Assembly: GCA_018816605.1 (NCBI GenBank)
Contig: JAHIVS010000561.1
Span: 1 to 7,624, forward strand
Length of the DNA stretch: 7,624 nt
Direction of reading: 5' to 3'
Origin: Pseudomonadota bacterium
GTDB lineage: Bacteria > Desulfobacterota > Desulfobacteria > Desulfobacterales > Desulfobacteraceae
Position 1 is the stretch's first letter; every line of letters begins with the position of its first letter. The notes under the pieces are model-generated. The model worked only from the letters and a program-made list of their open reading frames with translations, did no database searches and was not told where the DNA came from. Shown piece after piece: positions 1 through 5,758 of the stretch. The translations under genes and the position numbers were made by a program.

Positions 1-56
1 CAATGTTTCAGTATCTGACTGAAAAAATGCAATATAGAAAGCCTGATCCCAATTAA
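1..56 (+). CDS. possible 3' end of an unidentified gene, cut by the window edge
   Basis: The frame beginning at position 3 stays open to a TAA at 54-56 and reads MFQYLTEKMQYRKPDPN. The other two plus frames stop within the first 30 bases. The peptide is hydrophilic and protein-like, and it ends 24 bases before the convergent small gene, where a gene end would be expected. Seventeen codons are too few to name a product, and an open frame this short can occur by chance. An inverted repeat of 7 bp (6-12 with 18-24, loop of 5) lies inside it but has no T tract, so it is not an obvious terminator. Confidence 0.3.
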   Translation, partial: MFQYLTEKMQYRKPDPN

Positions 57-80
57 AATCTGCCAACTCCGAAAGCTGGG

Positions 81-254
81 TTACTCAATATATCCCTTGC
101 CCTTGCATTTCGGGCACTGGATATCCGGTTCGCAAATGCAGTCATTGACGTTTTCATCTTTGTCACTTCCCCGCCATTCGGCATTGCATTCACACTGACC
201 TACCAGAACTTTGGACCCTTTGCATTCCGGGCATTCTTTTTTGTCAGAGGTCAT
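81..254 (-). CDS. small Cys-rich zinc-ribbon-like protein (DnaJ-type CxxCxG motifs), 57 aa
   Basis: The protein has eight cysteines in four pairs: C8/C11 in CPECKGS, C21/C23 in CEC, C39/C41 in CIC and C47/C50 in CPKCKGKG. The first and last pairs match the CxxCxGxG knuckles of the DnaJ central zinc finger. The inner pairs are CxC and are separated by an acidic linker. The visible inference is a small metal-binding, probably zinc, cytoplasmic protein; it has no signal peptide and no membrane segment. I do not recognise a named family and give no function. The start was set at 254 because an AAGGAG sits 7 bases upstream. A longer in-frame start at 287 would add a basic 11-residue tail and leave that ribosome site inside the gene. 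It is transcribed alone from a good promoter at 304-331 and runs toward the window edge. No convincing terminator follows it. Confidence 0.72.
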   Translation of the reverse strand: MTSDKKECPECKGSKVLVGQCECNAEWRGSDKDENVNDCICEPDIQCPKCKGKGYIE

Positions 255-260
255 TTTTCT

Positions 261-267
261 TCTCCTT
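261..267 (-). promoter_or_regulatory. ribosome binding site of the Cys-rich small gene
   Basis: On the minus strand this reads AAGGAGA, with about 7 bases to the ATG at 254-252. It decides the start codon in favour of 254 over the in-frame ATG at 287. Confidence 0.7.
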
Positions 268-303
268 TTAAAACAAATGTTGACCAAGCGTCAGTTCGTA
301 CCC

Positions 304-331
304 ATTATAGTCCAAAATTTTTTTTTGTAAA
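304..331 (-). promoter_or_regulatory. sigma70-type promoter for the Cys-rich small gene
   Basis: On the minus strand there is a TTTACA -35 box (331-326, 5 of 6 to consensus), a 16-base A/T-rich spacer and a perfect TATAAT -10 box (309-304). Transcription should start near 297, which gives a 5' leader of about 42 bases before the ATG at 254. The spacer contains a run of nine T on the plus strand. The call rests on sequence match alone. Confidence 0.65.
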
Positions 332-349
332 GGCTGCCCGGGGGGGTCG

Positions 350-500
350 GATATCAAAAAGGCTGCCGAACCTGAAGTTCAGGAAAAGGTTGTGAATATG
401 GCAGATGACTATTTTGCCCATGGACAGGGGGAAACCGGTCACTTTTGAGATCAGAAAATACCGGTATGATGAAAAGAATATTGAAAAAATTGGCATATGA
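350..500 (+). pseudogene. broken coding remnant, unidentified
   Basis: One plus frame from 350 reads through IKKAAEPEVQEKVVN and MADDYFAHGQG and stops at 446-448. If one G of the five-G run at 427-431 is dropped, reading passes into another frame that continues GKPVTFEIRKYRYDEKN to a TGA at 498-500. The joined reading is about 50 codons of plausible, charged protein with no low-complexity stretch. No start codon or ribosome site fits the upstream part, and a stop lies at 308-310. I read it as a decayed gene end or a single-base error in a short gene. The TFEIRKYRYDEKN part faintly recalls the N-terminal beta-grasp region of succinate dehydrogenase or fumarate reductase iron-sulfur subunits, but this is not strong enough to name it. 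Confidence 0.3.
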
Positions 501-516
501 GTGTAAACGACACTCA
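498..516. repeat. 7-bp perfect inverted repeat (stem-loop)
   Basis: TGAGTGT (498-504) and ACACTCA (510-516) pair perfectly around a five-base loop AAACG. A smaller GTTC/GAAC repeat follows directly (517-527). There is no T tract after either, so neither is a standard terminator. It may be part of a structured leader of the pot mRNA or chance. Confidence 0.4.
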
Positions 517-537
517 GTTCCCTGAACCGGAGTGAAT

Positions 538-588
538 GTTGCGATTTTCCGGCAAGTGAAGTCTTGCTCGGGACAGCTTTGCCGCAAC
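538..588 (+). other. possible two-tier stem-loop in the potA leader
   Basis: The outer stem pairs GTTGCG (538-543) with CGCAAC (583-588). The inner stem pairs CCGGCAAG (549-556) with CTTGC-T-CGG (563-571), leaving a single bulged T and a six-base loop. An asymmetric internal loop separates the two stems. It ends 114 bases before the potA start. It is not followed by a T tract. Its function is unknown; it could be a leader-RNA element only if transcription starts upstream of 538. Confidence 0.3.
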
Positions 589-702
589 CATCTGTGATGG
601 GGGTGGTTAGGGCGGCGTTTTGCACGGGTATCCGGGGTGTTTTTTGGCAAAGGATAATTGAAAAAGGGCAAAAAATGTGGAATGGAAAACTGGAAATAAA
701 AT

Positions 703-1740
703 ATGACGATGATTAGCAAGGGGCTGTTTTTACAGGGAATTACAAAAGCATACGATGGTGTAAAAGCTGTGAAAAATATTAGTCTTGAAATAAAATCCGG
801 CGAATTTTTCACGCTCCTTGGGCCATCGGGATGCGGAAAAACAACCCTGCTTCGCATGATTGCCGGTCTGGAGCTCCAGGATTCGGGAACAATCCTCCTG
901 GAAGATCAGGATATCACCCGGCTGCCGGCCATTAAACGCCAGATTAATACGGTTTTTCAAAATTATGCCCTTTTTCCGCACCTGTCTATTTTTGAAAATA
1001 TTGCCTTTGGTCTGCGCTCCAGAAAGATTGCTGAACAAGAGATACATGCCAGGGTTAAAAATGCACTGGATATGCTGGAACTGGGAGAAATGCCCAAAAG
1101 ATATCCCCATCAGCTTTCCGGCGGACAAAAACAGCGGGTGGCCCTTGCAAGGGCTTTGGTGAACGAACCCAAGGTGTTGCTGCTGGATGAGCCCATGTCT
1201 GCCCTGGATGCCAAGTTAAGGGCCCAGGTCCAGGTGGAACTCAGACGTCTGCAACAGAAACTGGGACAGACCTTTATCCTTGTCACCCATGACCAGGACG
1301 AGGCATTGGTTGTCTCCGACCGGATCGCGGTAATGAAGGACGGTCAGATTGTACAGTTCGGCACCCCTGAAGCGGTGTATGATTTTCCAAAAAACAAGTT
1401 TGTCGCTCAGTTCTTGGGTGCGGCAAACCTTCTTTCAGGCCGATTCCATGACGGGATTTTTCATACCGATATCGGTGCACTTGAATTGAAAACACTGCCT
1501 TCATGGGAACAGGGGACTGTTGCCATCCGGCCCGAATGGATAAAAATTTCAGATACAAAACCTGAAAAAAACGGGATCCGGGCAAGGGTCAATGAAATCA
1601 TTTACCGGGGTACCAACCTTGATCTGGGAGTTGAGCCCGGCGGGATACGGGTCCGAAGCAATACCTATAAACGGTTCAAGCTAGGAGACGAAGTCTGGCT
1701 TGATCTTGCACCCGAAGACCTGGTGGTGCTCAATGAATAG
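703..1740 (+). CDS. potA: polyamine ABC transporter ATP-binding protein PotA
   Basis: This is the cytoplasmic ATPase of a spermidine/putrescine-type importer; it powers transport through PotB and PotC. All nucleotide-binding motifs are intact in the 345-residue protein: Walker A GPSGCGKT (40-47), Q-loop around Q86 in VFQNYALFPH, signature LSGGQ (138-142), Walker B VLLLDEP (158-164), D-loop SALD (166-169) and the switch histidine H196 in VTHDQDEA. The C-terminal part, from about 240, has the TOBE-type regulatory region typical of the MalK/PotA group, including AIRPEW. Length is slightly below the roughly 380 residues of E. coli PotA. The start at 703 has only a weak GGA ribosome site; ATG at 709 is an alternative. 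The stop overlaps the potB start by 8 bases, so the two are probably translationally coupled. The polyamine assignment depends on the neighbours as much as on this ATPase. Confidence 0.93.
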   Translation: MTMISKGLFLQGITKAYDGVKAVKNISLEIKSGEFFTLLGPSGCGKTTLLRMIAGLELQDSGTILLEDQDITRLPAIKRQINTVFQNYALFPHLSIFENIAFGLRSRKIAEQEIHARVKNALDMLELGEMPKRYPHQLSGGQKQRVALARALVNEPKVLLLDEPMSALDAKLRAQVQVELRRLQQKLGQTFILVTHDQDEALVVSDRIAVMKDGQIVQFGTPEAVYDFPKNKFVAQFLGAANLLSGRFHDGIFHTDIGALELKTLPSWEQGTVAIRPEWIKISDTKPEKNGIRARVNEIIYRGTNLDLGVEPGGIRVRSNTYKRFKLGDEVWLDLAPEDLVVLNE

Positions 1741-2638
1741 ACTGATTATCTGGTATGGAGAGCTGCTGACCCAGAAAAAACTCATTAAACGGGGGGCATT
1801 GTTCCTGGGACCTGGCATGTTGTGGCTGATGATTTTTCTGGTCCTTCCGGGTTTGATACTTGTCCTTGTCAGCTTTGCCGCCAGGGGGGCATACGGAGAA
1901 ATGGTCTGGGAATACAGCTTTGACAATTACAAGCGGCTCATGGGGTATGGCATATTCGGTTGGACCCCGGATTATCTGGTGATTCTTCTGCGTTCCGTAT
2001 GGGTGGCCGTCGTCACCACCGGTCTGTCCGTTGTTCTGTCATATCCCCTGTGTTTTTTTATTGCGAGAAAACCCGAAAGAACACGGTATGTCTGGCTGAT
2101 GATGGTGATCATTCCCTTCTGGACCAATATGGTCATCCGAACCTATTCATGGTTTTTGATTTTGGCACCGGAACTGCCATTTGCAAAACTGGCGGCTTAT
2201 TTGAAAATCATTTCACCGGGGATGGCCCTTTATCCCAGTGCCTTTGCCGTTTATCTGGGGATGGTTTCCATGTTTCTTCCCTTTGTGGCACTGCCCCTTT
2301 TTTCAAGCGTTGAACGTCTGGACTGGACCCTGGTTGAAGCAGCCCAAGACCTGTATTCATCTAATTTACGGATTTTCATGCATGCGATTTTACCCCAGAC
2401 GCTTCCCGGCCTTTCAGTGGGCATTATTCTCTCTTTTGTTCCTGCCATGGGGATGTTTGTTGTCCCGGATCTTCTGGGGGGTGCCAAATACATGCTGGTG
2501 GGCAACCTGATTCAGCAACAGTTCGGGACCAGCCGTGACTGGGCCTTTGGCGCGGCAATCAGCATGGGGCTGATGATTTTGACCATGTTCAGCCTTTATT
2601 TGTACCGAAGAAAAAATAAAGGCATGGAATTATTATGA
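1733..2638 (+). CDS. potB: polyamine ABC transporter permease PotB
   Basis: This is an inner-membrane permease that pairs with PotC to form the translocation channel. It has 301 residues and about six hydrophobic segments, near 21-46, 77-105, 112-138, 152-182, 224-248 and 273-292. The cytoplasmic EAA loop, which docks onto PotA, begins at E202 in VEAAQDLYSS and continues to LPQTLPG, as usual for this family. The ATG at 1733 was chosen because it overlaps the end of potA by 8 bases; a TTG at 1700 would add 11 residues and a long overlap. No strong ribosome site is seen, which fits coupling to potA translation. Start and length are typical of PotB proteins. Its 3' end overlaps potC by four bases. 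Confidence 0.93.
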   Translation: MNRLIIWYGELLTQKKLIKRGALFLGPGMLWLMIFLVLPGLILVLVSFAARGAYGEMVWEYSFDNYKRLMGYGIFGWTPDYLVILLRSVWVAVVTTGLSVVLSYPLCFFIARKPERTRYVWLMMVIIPFWTNMVIRTYSWFLILAPELPFAKLAAYLKIISPGMALYPSAFAVYLGMVSMFLPFVALPLFSSVERLDWTLVEAAQDLYSSNLRIFMHAILPQTLPGLSVGIILSFVPAMGMFVVPDLLGGAKYMLVGNLIQQQFGTSRDWAFGAAISMGLMILTMFSLYLYRRKNKGMELL

Positions 2639-3435
2639 GAAAACTTAATCTGGCGGTGAACACCATGGCCTTTGGGACCATGGCCTTTTTGTATCTTCCC
2701 CTGATGGCAGTGGCATTTTTTTCCGTGAATAATACAAAATACGGCCTTGCCTGGAAAGGATTCACCCTCAACTGGTATCTCCAGCTGTTTCAAAATGAGG
2801 TCATTCTTCACGCTGCCTGGAATACACTGATTCTGGCGGTTGTGTCCACCAGTATCTCCACTGTTTTGGGAACAGCCCTTGCAATTGGTATGGACCGGTT
2901 TCCCTGGCCCAAAAAAATGAACACCGGATTCGATCTTTTGTTACATCTGCCGGTGATCATACCCGATATCATCCTTGCTGCAGCCCTTGTGGTTGCGTTC
3001 GGGTTTCTCAGGGGCATTAGTTCGTTTTTTGAACCGGGATTGTTCAGCATGATCGTCGGCCATATTACCTTTCAGGTGGCATTTGTTGCCCTTGTGGTCC
3101 GCAGCCGCCTTGTCAGCATCGGAAAGGATGTGGAAGAGGCGGCAAGGGACCTGTATGCAACCACTCCCTATCTTTTATGGAACGTGACCCTGCCCCTATT
3201 GATGCCGGGCATTGTTGCAGGCGCCATGCTTGCCTTCACCCTGTCCCTTGATGATTTTGTCATCAGTTTTTTTACGGCGGGTCCGGACTCTGTCACCCTG
3301 CCATTGTATATTTTCGCAGCCGTGAGAAGGGTCGTTACTCCCCAGATCCATGCATTGTCAACACTTGTATTATTGGCCACCATACTGCTTGTGGGTGTCA
3401 TGGAACGGTTTACAAGAAAAAAAAATACACCATAA
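2635..3435 (+). CDS. potC: polyamine ABC transporter permease PotC
   Basis: This is the second inner-membrane permease, partner of PotB. The 266-residue length is typical of PotC. About six hydrophobic segments are visible, near 9-31, 58-85, 100-122, 130-155, 184-208 and 240-258. The EAA loop starts at E168 in VEEAARDLYAT and runs to LPLLMPG. The motif SLDDFVISFF that follows is characteristic of PotC/PotI proteins. The start codon shares an ATGA with the potB stop, a classic coupled arrangement. The first membrane segment contains a short in-frame duplication (TMAFG/TMAFL). The 3' end is followed by a 50-base gap that carries a possible promoter for potD. Confidence 0.93.
   Translation: MRKLNLAVNTMAFGTMAFLYLPLMAVAFFSVNNTKYGLAWKGFTLNWYLQLFQNEVILHAAWNTLILAVVSTSISTVLGTALAIGMDRFPWPKKMNTGFDLLLHLPVIIPDIILAAALVVAFGFLRGISSFFEPGLFSMIVGHITFQVAFVALVVRSRLVSIGKDVEEAARDLYATTPYLLWNVTLPLLMPGIVAGAMLAFTLSLDDFVISFFTAGPDSVTLPLYIFAAVRRVVTPQIHALSTLVLLATILLVGVMERFTRKKNTP
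2662..2688 (+). repeat. 15-bp tandem repeat inside potC
   Basis: ACCATGGCCTTT occurs at 2662-2673 and again at 2677-2688, with identical 12-base units and a 15-base period. It keeps the reading frame and encodes TMAFG followed by TMAFL in the first membrane segment of PotC. It looks like a small in-frame duplication and does not disturb the gene. Confidence 0.6.
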
Positions 3436-3436
3436 T
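3409..3436 (+). promoter_or_regulatory. candidate internal promoter for potD
   Basis: TTTACA (3409-3414) and CATAAT (3431-3436) each match the sigma70 consensus in 5 of 6 positions and are 16 bases apart. This is the same -35 box and spacing as the minus-strand promoter at 304-331. The promoter spans the last codons of potC and its stop. Transcription would start near 3443, about 43 bases before the potD ATG. The region is A/T rich, so chance matches are a real risk. Confidence 0.45.
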
Positions 3437-3445
3437 TGTTTTTTA

Positions 3446-3459
3446 ATGATTTAAATCAA
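3446..3459. promoter_or_regulatory. candidate operator dyad, Crp/Fnr-like
   Basis: A perfect 12-bp palindrome TGATTTAAATCA (3447-3458) with its flanks differs from the Fnr-type consensus TTGAT-N4-ATCAA at one position only. It lies just downstream of the proposed potD transcription start, where a bound protein would normally repress. TTGTT (3436-3440) and AACAA (3467-3471) extend the symmetry at a distance, so an mRNA hairpin is another possibility. It is inferred from sequence only; A/T-rich DNA gives such matches by chance. Confidence 0.35.
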
Positions 3460-3485
3460 AAAAGGTAACAACCAGGGAGGAAAAA

Positions 3486-4538
3486 ATGAAGAAAATTATT
3501 TTAGCGCTGTTGATCGGCCTTTCCTTTTTATCAGGTATTGCATGGTGCGGGGGCGGGGAGTTGAAAATATTTACCTGGTCTGAATACATGGATGAGGCCA
3601 ATTTCCCAAAGGAATTTGAAAAGGCCACCGGTATCAAAGTGAGTTTGGATTTATATGAATCAAACGAAGAAATGATGGCCAAGTTGCAGTCAGGCGGTCT
3701 GGGACAATATGATATCATACTTCCATCGGATTTTATCATGCCAAGTCTGATTCATTTAAATCTGTTGACCCCCCTGGACCATTCTAAAATATCCAATTTA
3801 AAAAATCTGAGTGAGAAATTCACCAGCCCTGATTTTGATCCAGGCAATAAATATTCTGTGGGATGGCAGTGGGGAACCGTTGGACTGTTTTATAACAAGA
3901 AAAAAATGAGTGAGGCGGATGTGCAGTCCTGGTCCGTTATTTTTGATCCTGGGAAAACCCCCGGTGCATTTTATCTGATTGATTCTGTAAGGGAGATGTT
4001 GGGTATCACCTTGTTGTATCTGGGATATGACTTTAACACCACCAATCCCAAAGAACTTAAGGCTGCGGCAGATCTGCTTGTTGCCACCAAAAAAAGAGAA
4101 GCATGCCTTGGGTTTAAAGGCGGTGTGGGCGGAAAAAATGACGTCATCTCCGGCACGGCAAGTGCAGCCGTTGTTTACAACGGGGATGCCATTCAAACGG
4201 TTGCCGAAGATCCTGAAACCTATGGATTTATCGTGCCCAGGGAAGGCAGCGCCATCTGGATTGATTCCATGTGTATTCCTGCCAAAGCGCCAAACCTTGA
4301 AGCAGCACACAAATGGATAAACTGGGTTCTGGAACCTGAAGCAGGCGCCTCACTTTCAAATTATAACCACTATGCCACACCCAATGGGGCGGCCATACCT
4401 TATCTTTCCAAGAAAGATCTGGATAACCCGGGTGTCTGGCCGCCGCCGGAAGTCATCAAAACCCTTAAATTTATAAAAGACCTTGGCAAGGACAACCGAA
4501 TTGTAGACGAAGCCTGGACCCGGGTAAAATCCCATTAA
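3486..4538 (+). CDS. potD: periplasmic polyamine-binding protein PotD
   Basis: This is the substrate-binding component that captures a polyamine in the periplasm and delivers it to PotBC. Residues 1 to about 21 form a Sec signal peptide: basic MKK, a hydrophobic core, then IAWCGGG. Cys21 is not in a good lipobox because Trp precedes it. The mature part follows the PotD/PotF family: TWSEY (30-34), FEKATGIKV, LYESNEEMMAKL, YDIILPSDF, REMLGITLLYLGYDFNTTNP, YNGDA (231-235), IWIDSM (257-262) and HYATPN (near 295-300). Compared with E. coli PotD as I recall it, W31, E170, W258, D260 and Y296 match spermidine-pocket positions. The positions of Y85, D168 and W229 appear as Phe, Ser167 and Tyr231, and the Q327 region is not recognisable. 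The substrate may therefore not be spermidine; agmatine or putrescine are candidates from the context. A strong GGGAGG lies 5 bases before the ATG. Confidence 0.9.
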   Translation: MKKIILALLIGLSFLSGIAWCGGGELKIFTWSEYMDEANFPKEFEKATGIKVSLDLYESNEEMMAKLQSGGLGQYDIILPSDFIMPSLIHLNLLTPLDHSKISNLKNLSEKFTSPDFDPGNKYSVGWQWGTVGLFYNKKKMSEADVQSWSVIFDPGKTPGAFYLIDSVREMLGITLLYLGYDFNTTNPKELKAAADLLVATKKREACLGFKGGVGGKNDVISGTASAAVVYNGDAIQTVAEDPETYGFIVPREGSAIWIDSMCIPAKAPNLEAAHKWINWVLEPEAGASLSNYNHYATPNGAAIPYLSKKDLDNPGVWPPPEVIKTLKFIKDLGKDNRIVDEAWTRVKSH

Positions 4539-4552
4539 TTTTTTAATAGTGG

Positions 4553-4597
4553 ATGCCCGGTGGTGATGCGGTGTGTTTTGTCGCCATCGGGCATTTT
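4553..4597 (+). terminator. strong hairpin between potD and aguA, possible weak terminator
   Basis: ATGCCCGGTGGTG (4553-4565) pairs with CGCCATCGGGCAT (4582-4594) over 13 positions, two of them G-U pairs; one more A-T pair closes a 14-base loop. Only four T residues (4594-4597) follow, so termination would probably be partial. It could reduce readthrough into aguAB or protect the 3' end of the potD message. On the minus strand the two G-U pairs become mismatches, which favours a role in the plus-strand RNA. Confidence 0.5.
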
Positions 4598-4622
4598 ACA
4601 GCCTAAATACTCAGGATAAAAT

Positions 4623-5723
4623 ATGACCAGAACAGGGGGAACAACCCCGGCCCAGGATGGGTTCAGAATGCCTGGAGAATTTGAATTCCACAAGAAATGC
4701 TGGATGCTATGGCCTGAAAGACCCGATAATTGGCGTCTGGACGCCGGACCTGCCCAAAAAGCATTTATAGAAGTTGCAAGGGCCATCTCCGGGTTTGAAC
4801 CCGTTGCCATGGGGGTCTCGAAACGGCAGTATAAAAAAGCCCAAAGTTTTTTGCCCTCCAATATTGAAATTGTCGAAATTGAATCCGACGATTCCTGGAT
4901 GAGGGATGTGGGTCCCACATTTGTTAAAAATGATGCAGGAGAGGTCCGGGGGGTGGACTGGGGGTTTAATGCCTGGGGCGGACTCAATGGCGGGCTGTAT
5001 TTTCCATGGGACAAAGATGAAAAGATTGCCCGAAAAGTGCTAACCCATGAAAAACTTTACCGGTATAACGCCGGCCTGATCCTTGAGGGAGGATCCATCC
5101 ATGCCGACGGGGAAGGCACCTTGATTACCACCGAAGAGTGCCTGCTCAATCCCAACAGAAATCCAGACCTCTCAAAAAGCCAGATAGAAAGTCATTTAAA
5201 GCAATATTTGAATGTAAAAAAAATAATCTGGCTGGGAAAAGGGGTTTTCATGGATGAGACGGACGGTCATGTGGACAATCTTTGCTGTTTTATCAAACCC
5301 GGAGAAATTTTGCTTCACTGGACCGATGATACGAAAGACCCCCAGTATGCCATCTCCTGTGATGCCTTTGACCGGCTTTCAACTACGGTTGATGCAAAGG
5401 GCAGGACACTCAAAATTCATAAAATTCACCAGCCGGGCCCCTTTTACATGACCGAAGAAGAAAGCCGGGGGATAAAAAAAGAGCAGGATGCCGCACCAAG
5501 GGAGCAGGACAGCAGATTGGCAGCATCCTATGTCAATTTTTATATTGCCAATAAAGGGATTGTCATGCCAATATTTGATGATCCCCAGGATAAGAGGGCT
5601 TTGGAAATAGTGAAAAGCCTTTTTCCAAACAGAGAGGTGATCAGCATATATGCAAGGGAAATACTGCTGGGGGGAGGAAATATCCATTGTATTACCCAGC
5701 AGCAGCCGGGTGTATCGCCCTGA
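4623..5723 (+). CDS. aguA: agmatine deiminase AguA
   Basis: AguA hydrolyses agmatine to N-carbamoylputrescine and ammonia in the cytoplasm and belongs to the guanidino-group-modifying (peptidyl-arginine-deiminase-like) fold. The 366-residue length is typical. Family landmarks are DGFRMPGEFE near the N-terminus, WMLWPER, SWMRDVGPTF with D95, NAWGG, LEGGSIHADGEGT, the catalytic histidine and aspartate in DGHVDN (H216, D218), and the nucleophilic cysteine C356 in GGGNIHCITQQ. All active-site residues are present, so it should be functional. The ATG at 4623 has AGGA 6 bases upstream and lies just before the conserved DGFRMP segment. It follows potD after 84 bases that contain a strong hairpin, and aguB after 35 bases. 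The paired aguB makes agmatine deiminase much more likely than other deiminases of this fold. Confidence 0.95.
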   Translation: MTRTGGTTPAQDGFRMPGEFEFHKKCWMLWPERPDNWRLDAGPAQKAFIEVARAISGFEPVAMGVSKRQYKKAQSFLPSNIEIVEIESDDSWMRDVGPTFVKNDAGEVRGVDWGFNAWGGLNGGLYFPWDKDEKIARKVLTHEKLYRYNAGLILEGGSIHADGEGTLITTEECLLNPNRNPDLSKSQIESHLKQYLNVKKIIWLGKGVFMDETDGHVDNLCCFIKPGEILLHWTDDTKDPQYAISCDAFDRLSTTVDAKGRTLKIHKIHQPGPFYMTEEESRGIKKEQDAAPREQDSRLAASYVNFYIANKGIVMPIFDDPQDKRALEIVKSLFPNREVISIYAREILLGGGNIHCITQQQPGVSP

Positions 5724-5758
5724 AGAACTGATATCAGGCCCAAGGAGGCGTTCTTTTA

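Larger units (their letters stand above)
332..702. other. 371-base stretch without an intact gene, upstream of potA
   Basis: This gap holds the broken coding remnant (350-500), a run of seven G (340-346), a 10-bp palindrome ATACCGGTAT (458-467) and several stem-loops between 498 and 600. The pot operon promoter should lie here, but I found no -35/-10 pair at proper spacing. The best single box is GATAAT at 653-658, which has no matching -35. No tRNA, known riboswitch core or sigma54 site could be supported. Confidence 0.5.

Noticed and set aside
57..80. Terminator between the left-edge gene and the Cys-rich gene
   Set aside because: The only stem is AACTCC with GGGTT, five pairs with a bulge and no T tract on either side.
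498..527. Guanidine-II (mini-ykkC) riboswitch, considered because of paired hairpins and an ACGA near a loop
   Set aside because: The loops are not ACGR tetraloops closed by the expected base pairs, and the second hairpin is only 4 bp with a CCT loop.
641..663. Sigma54 promoter (TGGCA followed by TTG) or sigma70 -10 (GATAAT) before potA
   Set aside because: The sigma54-like elements are two bases too far apart and lack the GC, and no -35 box stands 16-18 bases before GATAAT.
305..857. Two long minus-strand open frames across the potA upstream region
   Set aside because: They have no ribosome sites, their composition is not protein-like, one overlaps the start of potA, and they cross the inverted repeats.
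3504..3551. PotD as a lipoprotein through Cys21
   Set aside because: The sequence before the cysteine is IAW; Trp at the position before Cys does not fit a lipobox, so an ordinary cleaved signal peptide is more likely.
3798..4310. 170-codon minus-strand open frame inside potD
   Set aside because: It is a shadow of potD: the plus frame has full family motifs and a strong ribosome site, while the minus frame shows no recognisable domain.
4595..4622. TTTACA-N16-TAAAAT promoter-like pair directly before aguA
   Set aside because: Transcription would begin inside aguA, downstream of its ATG and ribosome site, so it could not give full-length protein.
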